This document shows positions 19,447 through 27,149 of a DNA stretch of 64,000 nucleotides, one piece after another; position 1 is the stretch's first letter; each line of letters opens with the position of its first letter. The DNA is from an uncultured Stenotrophomonas sp. GTDB taxonomy: Bacteria; Pseudomonadota; Gammaproteobacteria; Xanthomonadales; Xanthomonadaceae. Location of the stretch: assembly GCF_945952405.1 (NCBI RefSeq), contig NZ_CAMFIA010000002.1:1-64000 (forward strand), given 5' to 3'. The notes beneath the pieces were generated by a model. The model was not told the DNA's origin, searched no databases, and saw only the letters and a program-made list of their open reading frames with translations. A program made the position numbers and the translations under genes.

Positions 19447-19983
19447 TCAGGGCAAGCACACGTCGGCCACCACCGACGGATCGAAATCCTCGAAGCGCAC
19501 CCGGCCCAGCTCCGCCAGCGAGAAGTCACGCGTATGGGTGGCTTCGGTCTCGGTATCGATCACCCGCCGCTGCACGCCATGCACCCAGCACGCGCGCTCC
19601 GCCGGTGCGTAACGGAAGGTATAGGTGCTGCTCCAGCGCTCGCGGCTGCCGCCGTTGGTGATCACGCTGAAAGCGCCATCCTCGATCGTCACATAGGCGA
19701 ACGGATCGCCGGCGATGCCGCCGCGCGTTGAACACGGCACCAGCTTGTCGTTGCGTGCGGCCAGCTGCCATTGCCCGGCACCGTCGCCCAGCAGCAGCAA
19801 CAGCACGCGGTTGGGCCCATGCTCCCCCGCCACCAGGCCGTCCGGCGCAGGCTGGTCGATCACCAGCAGCTGGTCCTCAATGCCATTGCCGGTGAGATCG
19901 CCGCGCACGGCCTCCAGCAGGTTCGCGCCGGATGGCACGAACGCCAACGCATTGTCCATGTTCGCGCTACTGCCCTTCTCCAT
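19447..19983 (-). CDS. FG-GAP/Ca-binding-loop protein, candidate immunity protein for the GH19 effector
   Basis: A 178-residue protein beginning near DNALAFVPSGANLLEAV, followed by the acidic loop DLTGNGIEDQLLVID, the kind of D-x-x-G-N-G-x-x-D calcium loop found in FG-GAP-like repeats. The Xanthomonas citri XAC2610 inhibitor of a T4SS lysozyme effector is, as I recall, also a protein with such a calcium-binding loop. AAGGAG precedes the ATG by nine bases. It ends 57 bp before the GH19 effector gene. Unlike a typical periplasmic inhibitor it has no signal peptide in this frame or in the upstream frames I read. Confidence 0.65.
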   Translation of the reverse strand: MEKGSSANMDNALAFVPSGANLLEAVRGDLTGNGIEDQLLVIDQPAPDGLVAGEHGPNRVLLLLLGDGAGQWQLAARNDKLVPCSTRGGIAGDPFAYVTIEDGAFSVITNGGSRERWSSTYTFRYAPAERACWVHGVQRRVIDTETEATHTRDFSLAELGRVRFEDFDPSVVADVCLP

Positions 19984-20655
19984 GCCCTGCAACTCCTTCA
20001 ATCCCGTCCTGCCAATACCCGTGCGACGGTGAGGAACCCCTGCGATGCGCTGCAGGCCACCCGGTCCGCCAGCGCGGATGATAGCCCCGGCCCTGCGGCG
20101 TCCGCGATAGTCATAAGCGTCACCCGCACGGCGGGTCGTCAGAGTCCTCATGGACGGAAAAGCTCCTGCCTTCGATGGCGACAACGCGTCGGCTTTTTGA
20201 CGCGCTCGCAGCTTACTTCGAGAAGCCCGGGGCGTCGAAGGGGGCCCGGATTGAAAAGCGCACTTGATCACAGAAAAAGCGCGGTTATCGTGAACGCGTG
20301 CCGACTCGATCGCCAAGGCCGCGGTAGCCCCCTGCGCGAGGACGCCGAACCCCACCGTGCCCGATCACCTGACCCGGGGCTGTCGATATCGGCTGGCACG
20401 CATTTCGTTTTTGACCTGTTGTGCGGCCACCAGAACGACCGCACGCCCGCAACAGCGGGATGTTGCCGCCGGCACCATCGCACCAATGAAGCAGCACCGG
20501 TAGGTTTTCGTCCGCACCGCCCCAGGACCCGGGGCACACCGCGGAACAGGATCTTCGATGCACGCCCCCTACCCAGCCGCCACCGGCGCCCTTCCCCCCA
20601 CACCCTCAGCCGCACGCCCTGACCGCGCCTGCACGCAGCTGCATGGCGGCCAGCC
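19984..20655. other. Intergenic region without a supported gene
   Basis: A 672-bp gap between two divergently oriented genes. It should contain promoters for the GH19-immunity group (minus) and the coiled-coil protein (plus). TGATCACAGAAAAA at 20265-20278 resembles TGTCACAGAATAA upstream of the lipase operon. No convincing ORF: the frames that are open have poor starts and codon use. Confidence 0.5.
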
Positions 20656-21249
20656 GTGAACCCGCCGGCCGTGAACGAGCACGACCTCGATGCCCTGGTC
20701 GCGCGTACCGCGCTGCTGATGGCGCAGTTCCAACGCATGCAGGCCGACCTGGAGCAACAGCAGTCACAGGCCATTGCCTCGCTGGAGCAGCTGTCGCGCA
20801 TCCTGCCCGTGCAGCTGCGCTCCAGTGCCGACGCGGCACTGGGTGCCGTCGGCCGCGAAGGCGCCGCCATGGTCCAGGGCGCTCTGCAGCAACCGCTGAA
20901 GGCGTATGAGACACAGCTCGCACAGTCGGCCACGCGGCTGGCCGACAGCGCGCAGACGCTGGCAGGCAGTATCGATCAACAGCGGCGGGTGGCGCGCAGC
21001 GTGGCCTGGAAAAGCGTCGCCAGCGCGGTTGCGGCGGTGTCACTCGTGCTCGGTGGCGGCGCTTGGCTCGGTACCCGTTACCGCGCCGACCTGGAGCGCG
21101 ACCGCATCCAGGCGGAACTGATGCGTGCCTACAACCAGGCTGACGTCGTGCTCTGCGGCAAGCCACAACGGCTCTGCGCCAACGTCGACAGCAAGGGGCC
21201 GGCCTATGGCGAGGGTCGCCGCTACCGGCCGGTACGACCCCGCCCCTGA
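20656..21249 (+). CDS. Coiled-coil, single-pass membrane protein (relaxation-protein-like)
   Basis: A 197-residue protein. Residues ~10-115 are a long Gln/Ala-rich helical region (LMAQFQRMQADLEQQQSQAIASLEQL; AQSATRLADSAQTLAGSID) predicted to form coiled coil; a transmembrane segment VASAVAAVSLVLGGGAWLGT follows at about 122-141; the tail has CGKPQRLC. Such proteins have been annotated as relaxation proteins because of resemblance to plasmid mobilisation accessory proteins; that link is weak. The start (GTG 20656 or GTG 20671) is uncertain. It lies 47 bp before the immunity-lipoprotein cluster, so a chaperone or adaptor role for T4SS cargo is possible but unproven. Confidence 0.65.
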   Translation: MNPPAVNEHDLDALVARTALLMAQFQRMQADLEQQQSQAIASLEQLSRILPVQLRSSADAALGAVGREGAAMVQGALQQPLKAYETQLAQSATRLADSAQTLAGSIDQQRRVARSVAWKSVASAVAAVSLVLGGGAWLGTRYRADLERDRIQAELMRAYNQADVVLCGKPQRLCANVDSKGPAYGEGRRYRPVRPRP

Positions 21250-21296
21250 GCCACGCTGGCCCCCACGGACCCGGGACCCCGAAACAAGGATGATCG

Positions 21297-21953
21297 ATGC
21301 CCCCTATTGCCGCACTGCGGCCAGCCCGGCCCTGGCTGGCCGCCGCTGTTCTTGCCGCCAGCAGTTGCCAGCCACAGCGCCCCGCAGTCTTCGCCGAGAA
21401 CCCCTCGCCCACACGTGCGCTGCCGATCCGGATCCGGGCAATCGACGCCCCGGTGGCCGTCCCCGTCCCAAAGATCTTCGTACGCTACGACATCGACGCA
21501 CGCTGCGTGCCACACGCATTGCCGGGCAACAGCGGCAGCGCAGAGACGGCGGTCTTCTGGCTGCAGTACCGGGCGCATCGCATCAGCAGCACCGCGTTCA
21601 GCAGCGTGGTGTTCGAGGACGGCATGGCAGACCTCGCTCATGCCGGTGCAGGCCAATGCCGTTGGACCCTTGGCATCGTCCAGGCCGCCTTCCCGTTCGT
21701 CAGCGGCCAGCGACTGATACATGCCAGCGCCAGCGCTTCGCTGCAGGAACTGACATCGCCGGAGCCTTCCATCACCTACGTCCGCACAGCGCTTCCGCCA
21801 CTCAGCGGTCACCGCCGGCCGGCGTGGACCAACACCTGGCCCGCGGCTGCGTTTCTCCGACGACCCGACTTCCAGCGCGAGGCGTTCTTCACCATCGAGA
21901 TCTCGCGGAACGATGAAGCCGGCCAGAAACCCGCACCCACGCAGCTGCCATGA
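21297..21953 (+). CDS. Predicted lipoprotein, immunity-like (paralogue 1 of 3)
   Basis: A 218-residue predicted lipoprotein: signal WLAAAVLAASSCQPQ with lipobox Cys at about residue 24. The mature part reads NPSPTRALPIRIRAIDAPV, VPVPKIFVRYDID, VVFEDGMADLAHAGAGQCRW and ends FFTIEIS, matching the two following lipoproteins throughout. It has higher GC than the next two, so the duplication is older or the copies had separate histories. AAGG lies six bases upstream of the ATG. Expected location is the outer or inner membrane facing the periplasm, where it would block a lipase effector. Confidence 0.75.
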   Translation: MPPIAALRPARPWLAAAVLAASSCQPQRPAVFAENPSPTRALPIRIRAIDAPVAVPVPKIFVRYDIDARCVPHALPGNSGSAETAVFWLQYRAHRISSTAFSSVVFEDGMADLAHAGAGQCRWTLGIVQAAFPFVSGQRLIHASASASLQELTSPEPSITYVRTALPPLSGHRRPAWTNTWPAAAFLRRPDFQREAFFTIEISRNDEAGQKPAPTQLP

Positions 21954-22187
21954 GGTAGGGCGCTGCGCCGCGTTGGCCACGCCACGCAGCCGCTTGAACG
22001 CACCGTTCGGCACTGTCGGATCAGGCACGCTCATCGAGTCGCAACTGCCTCGCTCGCAACGCCGTTGTGTGACCAATTGTGCACAACTGCCCGGGTTTCC
22101 AGTCGGAAGGCGAAGCGTCCCGGTGAGTGTCTCTACGCTGTGCTGTGCAGCGGCCAGCGCATTGGCCGTATGGAAACAGGACTCCCG

Positions 22188-22823
22188 ATGCCCCTCACTC
22201 CCTCACGTCTGAGCGCACTCATAGCGATTGCGACAACGCTGATGGCCCTCACCGGCTGCAAGGAACGGACCTATCCCACCTATCGGGAGAATCCCACCCC
22301 GAAGTCTGCAATCCCGATCAGGATCAAAGTGACTGATGCACCGGTGGATGTACCGGTTCCCTCAGTCTTTGCTCAATTTGAGATCGACCCGCTATGCCTG
22401 CCACCGACCAAGAGGTTCACGGGTGCTCAACTCGCCCCGCGCACCCACAAAGTCAGGTACCCCGCGAAGAGAATCAGCGATACCCAGTTCATCAGCACGG
22501 TCTTTGAGGACGCGATGGAGATCGCTGATTACCACGGACGTGGGGCATGCACCTGGACGATGAGCTTCATAGAAGCGTCGTTTCCATTTGTGATCGATAA
22601 TCGAAGAATCGGTGTGTCGGCAGCCACCACCCGCGATGAGTTGGCCTCCCTGACCACTGAAACAATCCGCGTTAGGAAGGTCCTTTCTCCGCTACATCCA
22701 GATCAGCTGCCCGCTTGGGCCGGAACATGGAACTCAACCGCATTCAAGAATCGGTCTGATCTCAATCCGGCCGACTTCTTCACCATCGAAATTTCCGTGG
22801 AAACCGGAGGATCGAACCAGTGA
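22188..22823 (+). CDS. Predicted lipoprotein, immunity-like (paralogue 2 of 3)
   Basis: A 211-residue lipoprotein. Signal ALIAIATTLMALTGCKERTYP with lipobox LTGC at about residues 21-24. The mature region begins ERTYPTYRENPTPKSAIPIR, then KVTDAPVDVPVPSVFAQFEID, VFEDAMEIADYHGRGACTWTMSF and a final FFTIEIS. It is very close to paralogue 3 in both protein and DNA (identical KERTYPTYRENP and IPIRIKVTDAPV blocks; both have AACAGGAC before the ATG), so this is a recent tandem duplication. GC is visibly lower than the surrounding core genes. Confidence 0.8.
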   Translation: MPLTPSRLSALIAIATTLMALTGCKERTYPTYRENPTPKSAIPIRIKVTDAPVDVPVPSVFAQFEIDPLCLPPTKRFTGAQLAPRTHKVRYPAKRISDTQFISTVFEDAMEIADYHGRGACTWTMSFIEASFPFVIDNRRIGVSAATTRDELASLTTETIRVRKVLSPLHPDQLPAWAGTWNSTAFKNRSDLNPADFFTIEISVETGGSNQ

Positions 22824-22903
22824 GATCGAAGCGCCAGGTCGGACCGCTCTACGCTGATCTGAGCACCGCCACAAAGATCGGCTGGGCGAAAACAGGACGT
22901 TCG

Positions 22904-23539
22904 ATGAATCTCATCCCCTCACACTTGCCTGCGCTTGTGGCAATTGCGACAACGCTTTTGGTCGCAGCGGGCTGCAAGGAACGAACCTATCCCACCTATC
23001 GCGAGAATCCCAGCCCGAAGGCCGCAATTCCGATCAGGATCAAAGTGACTGATGCTCCGGTGGAGGTGCCGATTCCAAAGGTACTTGTCCAATACCAGAT
23101 AGACCTCCTCTGTCTGCCGCCCATCAGCAACTTTGCAGGCGTGCATCTCGAACCGAAGACCCATTGGATCGAGTATCCCGTGCAACGCGAAAGCGATACC
23201 GAGTTCAGAAGTGTGGTCTTCGAGGATGGCATGCAAGTTGCCGACTACTACGGCCACGGGCTATGCAGCTGGACCATGTCACTCGTACAGGCGGCATTTC
23301 CCTTTCAAGTAGGTTCTCGACCAATCGTTGCCGCGGCAGGTGGAATGACAAGAGATCTCGCTTCGCAAGGCTTGCAGAGAACCTATGTAGAGAGAGCGCT
23401 AACTCCACTGAGCCGTCTACAGCCATCCGGCGCTGCATACACCCTTTCAAGCACCCTCTACGACAAGCTTCCCGAAGCCGAACGAAGCAGGTACTTCGCA
23501 GTGGACGTCTTCATTCCGACTGAAGAGGAACATCAATGA
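22904..23539 (+). CDS. Predicted lipoprotein, immunity-like (paralogue 3 of 3)
   Basis: A 211-residue lipoprotein with signal ALVAIATTLLVAAGCKERTYP (lipobox AAGC) and the shared skeleton ENPSPKAAIPIR, TDAPVEVPIPKVLVQYQID, VVFEDGMQVADYYGHGLCSWTMS and YFAVDVF at the end. Its stop overlaps the start of the lipase effector by 4 bp (ATGA), so it is the copy most likely to be the cognate inhibitor of that effector; the two upstream copies may protect against variants from other strains. That division of labour is inference. Confidence 0.8.
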   Translation: MNLIPSHLPALVAIATTLLVAAGCKERTYPTYRENPSPKAAIPIRIKVTDAPVEVPIPKVLVQYQIDLLCLPPISNFAGVHLEPKTHWIEYPVQRESDTEFRSVVFEDGMQVADYYGHGLCSWTMSLVQAAFPFQVGSRPIVAAAGGMTRDLASQGLQRTYVERALTPLSRLQPSGAAYTLSSTLYDKLPEAERSRYFAVDVFIPTEEEHQ

Positions 23540-24798
23540 GATCCATCGAAAACGCCGCGCTATCCAACGCAATCTACGACACCTCAGATTCAAGAGACCC
23601 ACGCGGCGTCGAATGGAAGATCGTTGGTGGAACAAGGTACGAGGTAATCGCAAGGCTCAGCTCGAAGAATGGGTACCAAGGAGCGATATATCGCAATGAG
23701 ACCACCAATGAAGTCATTGTCGCCCATCGAGGTACCGAGCAACCCTTTGTCGACGGTGCCGTCGACGCCATGATGGTCACCACACGATTGAACGCCCAGC
23801 TCGATGATGCACTGGCACTTACACGTGAGGCATTGAGAATTGCTGAAGAGCGCAGCATCGGCCCTGTGTACGTCACCGGCCACTCGCTCGGCGGCACCCT
23901 GGCCCAGATCAGCGCCCACCACTACAACCTTCCTGGCGACGCCTTCAATCCCTATGGGGCAGCCAGCCTCGGTCACCGTGTACCCGAGGGCTCGCCTGCC
24001 AACGCGGCCCCGTTTACCAATCACGTGATGGCCGGTGATGTGGTCAGTGCGGCCAGCCCGCATTATGGGAAGGTGGAAATATACGCGCTGCCCGCAGAAC
24101 TGCAGACGCTTCGCCACGCCGAGCAGCGCCGAGGCGCTTCTCACTGGATCGCGCCGGGCCTCAGTCTTCGACACCTGCATGCCGGCGCGGTGGCGGTTGA
24201 GCTGATGGACTCACACAGCATGGATCACTTCGTTGACCGCATGACGCCACACGGACCGGTTGAATCGGTTCTAGAGGATCCACGCCTGCGCATCATCCAC
24301 CCCGAGGACCAGCGCCGCGTGGATGACTATCGGCAAAGCGTGCAGCACATCCGTGCCGGCGCCACCCTGCTGATGGGCGGCGTGCCAGGCCTGGCGCGTG
24401 ATGGCATCAATCACCTCCGCGGCACAGATACCCCAGGTATTCACGCGCATCGCGAGGCGGATGCCGTGCAACGGAGCGCAGAAGCGCTGAAGCCTGGACA
24501 TCGTTTCTCACCCGAGACCGACCACAGTGCCGGCCCCTTGCAGAGCGATCCGAAGATGCACAAGCGAAGCCCGACCCAGGAACGGGTGCAGTCGCTCTTG
24601 GATGCCTTTGAGCGCAACGACGAGCAGAGCGCTCTGCAGATGATCCGGCAACTCGCCGAGCATCCAGCCGCGCAAGCCATGCAGGCGCAAGCCAGCGAGG
24701 AAGCGGAGCGGCTGGAGCGGAGAGCTGCGCTGCAGCTTCAACAGGCGCAGCAGGAGAACGAGATCCAGGCTCAGGCGCAGCGTGGTATGCGGCGGTGA
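23536..24798 (+). CDS. Lipase effector with non-canonical C-terminus
   Basis: A 420-residue class 3 lipase: VAHRGTEQ at 63-69, nucleophile Ser117 in GHSLGG, Asp168 in AGDVVSAASPHYG, and a likely His227 in DSHSMDHFVD. The catalytic half is clearly homologous to the lipase at 15659, including PEG(G/S) and INHL(R)G linkers. The last ~75 residues differ: TQERVQSLLDAFERNDEQS, LQMIRQLAEHPAAQAMQAQA, then a Gln/Arg-rich tail. I do not see the XVIPCD signatures found in the other two effectors. No signal peptide. The gene is coupled to the third immunity lipoprotein by a 4-bp overlap and has lower GC at its 5' end. Confidence 0.8.
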   Translation: MRSIENAALSNAIYDTSDSRDPRGVEWKIVGGTRYEVIARLSSKNGYQGAIYRNETTNEVIVAHRGTEQPFVDGAVDAMMVTTRLNAQLDDALALTREALRIAEERSIGPVYVTGHSLGGTLAQISAHHYNLPGDAFNPYGAASLGHRVPEGSPANAAPFTNHVMAGDVVSAASPHYGKVEIYALPAELQTLRHAEQRRGASHWIAPGLSLRHLHAGAVAVELMDSHSMDHFVDRMTPHGPVESVLEDPRLRIIHPEDQRRVDDYRQSVQHIRAGATLLMGGVPGLARDGINHLRGTDTPGIHAHREADAVQRSAEALKPGHRFSPETDHSAGPLQSDPKMHKRSPTQERVQSLLDAFERNDEQSALQMIRQLAEHPAAQAMQAQASEEAERLERRAALQLQQAQQENEIQAQAQRGMRR

Positions 24799-25154
24799 TG
24801 AAATGTAATCGATACACGCCGCACCCTACCCGCAAGCAAATAGCCTTAGCTTCAGCGGGTCATCACAAGGAGCAGCTTGAACGGATGCCAGCGCTCATCT
24901 GTGCCTACCCAATTCGAACCAGAAAAGGACCACCATTTCTCCGAACGGGCAAAACGCAGGCCGTGGGAAGCAAGATCCACTGATGGTGTGCAATGCGACT
25001 ACCCATCACTGTCCAGCCGCGCCTCGGCTGCCAATAGGTTTCAGCAAGAACAGAGAGAGGATCAACCGCGAAGGTACCGCAAGACTCTCCGACATAAATC
25101 GTCAGCGAGGCGATTCATTCACTCCAGCATGGCAGGAGCGCCCGCGAATTTTGT
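24799..25154. other. Intergenic region, possible decayed coding sequence
   Basis: A 356-bp lower-GC gap between the convergent lipase effector and the first DUF4189 gene. Short ORFs are open in all plus-strand frames, but none has a good ribosome site or a recognisable product. It may hold remnants of an effector or immunity gene; nothing definite is seen. Confidence 0.4.
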
Positions 25155-25667
25155 TCAGAAGCTGCTGTATACGGGCAAGGAGCACTCAGAGTAGGCGACA
25201 GCACAGGCTTCACCTCTCGCGTCCGTACATTTCTCCTTGGCCAACTTGATCGCCGTGGCTTTATCCACTGCAGAGGTGATTGAGCCTTTGCCACGCCCCG
25301 AAGAGGGGACCACATAAGCGACGCATTGATTGTAGTAGCTGATCGACACTCTGCAGTCTCTCGCGCCCTCTGCCTGACAGCGCGCAATCGACAGTCGCTC
25401 CGCCTCCTGCTTGGTTGCCTGTCCCATACTTGTACCCACAAGCGTGGAGCTGACGGACTCTGCAATTGCACCCCACCGCGTCATCCACTCACCCGCAGGA
25501 GCAGAAGGCGAACCTCCGCCTCCACTCCCACCAGGGATAGGAGCACAGCCTTGTACACCCTGACCACCGATGGGATAGAAGCCGGCAGGGCAATTCCCCT
25601 CTGCCCAAGCATCACCGGACGAGAGGCCCACCAATCCCAGAAAAATCAAAGCACCTAGAACGCGCAT
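25155..25667 (-). CDS. DUF4189 family secreted protein (copy A)
   Basis: A 170-residue exported protein. Signal peptide LGALIFLGLVGLSSGDAWAEG; then CPAGFYPIGGQGVQGCAPIPGG, a Gly/Ser linker, a WGAIAES start of the DUF4189 domain and Cys-containing blocks (RCQAEGARDCRV, YNQCVAYVV, KCTDARGEACAVAYSECS) that suggest several disulphides. GGAG precedes the ATG by eight bases. It is the most diverged of three DUF4189 genes downstream of virB6. The family's function is not known; position at the end of the T4SS operon suggests a secreted or immunity-like role. Confidence 0.8.
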   Translation of the reverse strand: MRVLGALIFLGLVGLSSGDAWAEGNCPAGFYPIGGQGVQGCAPIPGGSGGGGSPSAPAGEWMTRWGAIAESVSSTLVGTSMGQATKQEAERLSIARCQAEGARDCRVSISYYNQCVAYVVPSSGRGKGSITSAVDKATAIKLAKEKCTDARGEACAVAYSECSLPVYSSF

Positions 25668-25972
25668 TGCGCCGACTCCAATTCATTTACGCTACGTTGC
25701 CCGCATTTCCACGCTGGCCAGGTTGAGTGGGCGAATCGACACCACTGTTGAACCTCGGCATAGCCTGATGCACCGGAACTCCAGAGCGCACCTATCTATT
25801 CTCCAGCCGCGATGTCTTTCCTACAGCTTAACCAGTCGAATGCGAACTCAGCGCTGAGTGTTCCGCCAAATAGCTCAGCACGCATTTCCAACGGACTCGC
25901 TCCAGAAGACAATTTCCCCACTTCTAAACAGAGCGCCTCACGCCCGATCTGAGCCAATCAAGAAGAACCTTC
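25668..25972. other. Intergenic region
   Basis: A 305-bp, lower-GC gap between DUF4189 copies A and B. The segment near 25850-25880 (GAACTCAGCGCTGAGTGT) is similar to 26999-27018 (GAATTCAGCGCCGAGTGT), which lies downstream of DUF4189 copy C, so it belongs to the duplicated unit. No gene is seen. Confidence 0.45.
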
Positions 25973-26529
25973 TCAGCGGAATGATCTGAACTCAGACATA
26001 CTGCAAGCGGAATAGACCAGCTCACAGGTCAGCCCACGCCCCTGATCTCTACATCCTTGAAGCGCCTTCAACTGCGCCTCTCGCTGTGTTGGCGCTCTAA
26101 ATGAGTAGGTTTCACCACCACCATTTTCCCTGTATTCCTTTATTCCCGGACCTGCAAGAGCCACACATTGATTATGATAATCAATGAGAACCCTGCAGCT
26201 CGCCCCGCCCGCTTCAGCACATGACGCCAGCGCTGCTGAAACTGCCAGAGCCTTTGAATTCTTTGATTCCGAGACACCAATTGCCGTCGGAACTCCTGAC
26301 TTGCCCGCCGCTCCCTGAGCAATTGCTCCCCATCTATTTACCCATTCGCCAGTCGGCACTGGGGCGCTCGGCTGAGCAGCGCCGCCTTGCCCATGCCCGC
26401 CAGGAATTGGCGCACACCCACCGACGCCATGTCGCTCGTCACCGACTGGGACTGACCTGGGGGGCAGCGCCCTTCGGCCATTACGAGATCGGAGGTGAGC
26501 AGGAGCATTAACAGCAGTAGTGCCTTCAT
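25973..26529 (-). pseudogene. Frameshifted DUF4189 gene (copy B)
   Basis: The signal peptide and first residues (MKALLLLMLLLTSDLVMAEG, RCPPGQ) are read from 26529, but the rest (PVGDERHGVGGCAPIPGG, PTGEWVNRWGAIAQ, YHNQCVALAG, SACSMSEFRSFR) lies in another frame. Comparison with copy C (GRCPPGQYPIGDD) shows that one base is missing between 26450 and 26451: copy C has CAG TAC CC where this copy has CAG T-C CC. Restoring it would give a full ~185-residue protein very like copy C. It is either a real inactivating deletion or a sequencing error. Confidence 0.8.
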
Positions 26530-26656
26530 ATATCTATCAACCATCCCGTCAATCAGCGCAAACTCAAGATTCGGCCGTTGGATACCGGCCATAATCCTGC
26601 TTCATAGACCCAGCCGGTTCGCCGCCACAACCAGCGACCTATCCAATGTCCAAATT

Positions 26657-26761
26657 TCATGAAGATGCAGGACTATGCTCCTTGCTCTGCGCCGGCGGGT
26701 CGCCTCCTGCCGGCTGCGCCCTTGCATCAGGTGCTTGCGCCACCGGACCGCCGCCAATCTG
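26657..26761 (-). pseudogene. Fossil of the virB6 3' end
   Basis: Thirty-four sense codons plus stop read QIGGGPVAQAPDARAQPAGG then DPPAQSKEHSPASS. The intact VirB6 has QIGGSPVAQAPSASGQPPGS then YTPAQSKDVSAAS (27846-27950). DNA blocks such as GTGCTTGCGCCACCGGA and CTTGCTCTGCGCCGGCG are identical. The fossil has the same orientation and the same place relative to DUF4189 copy B as the real virB6 has to copy C, so a virB6-tail plus DUF4189 unit was duplicated in tandem and then decayed. Confidence 0.75.
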
Positions 26762-26768
26762 CCAGGAA

Positions 26769-26808
26769 GCAAGGGAGCAAGGAAGCAAGGAAGCAAGGAA
26801 GCAAGGAA
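26769..26808. repeat. Octamer microsatellite (GCAAGGAA)5
   Basis: Five direct copies of GCAAGGAA, the first being GCAAGGGA, with further partial copies at both ends (about 26765-26810). It abuts the virB6 fossil at its upstream edge. Eight is not a multiple of three, so copy-number changes would shift any frame read through it, but no intact gene now crosses it. Confidence 0.85.
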
Positions 26809-26810
26809 GC

Positions 26811-27149
26811 TATGCCAGACATGATGAGGATGTCAGCATCAACTCCGCAATAGAAAAATGTCCATCGTGGTCGTCACGCTGTAGAAGGGCCACAAACTGG
26901 CTGGAAATCCGTATCAAAGTGCGGACGAAGCGCTAGCTCAGGTCGTCCGTTGCAGGGGCATATGCGACAAGCAGCTCACAACAGGAACAACCTCGGAAGC
27001 GAATTCAGCGCCGAGTGTGCCACTGGAGAAGCACATCGCGCCGTTCCGATAACTTCGCCACGGAAAGCAAATGACCTGCTTCCAAGCAGGCCAGTTCAAA
27101 TTCATTCAAGCTGCGAGATGGAGAATTACCGAGGGAAAACCCTTTCAAC
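26811..27149. other. Intergenic region downstream of DUF4189 copy C
   Basis: A 339-bp lower-GC gap. It shares short blocks with the region downstream of copy B (see 25850-25990: GA(A/C)TTGAATTCAGACATACTG-like). No supported ORF or promoter seen. Confidence 0.4.

Noticed and set aside
20268-20933. Minus-strand open frame of 221 codons over the coiled-coil gene
   Set aside because: Cys/Arg/Ser-rich shadow of the plus-strand gene and of the intergenic region.
24877-25194. 105-codon plus-strand open frame after the second lipase
   Set aside because: Basic, Ser/Arg-rich product running into the antisense of DUF4189 copy A; no start site or homology recognised.
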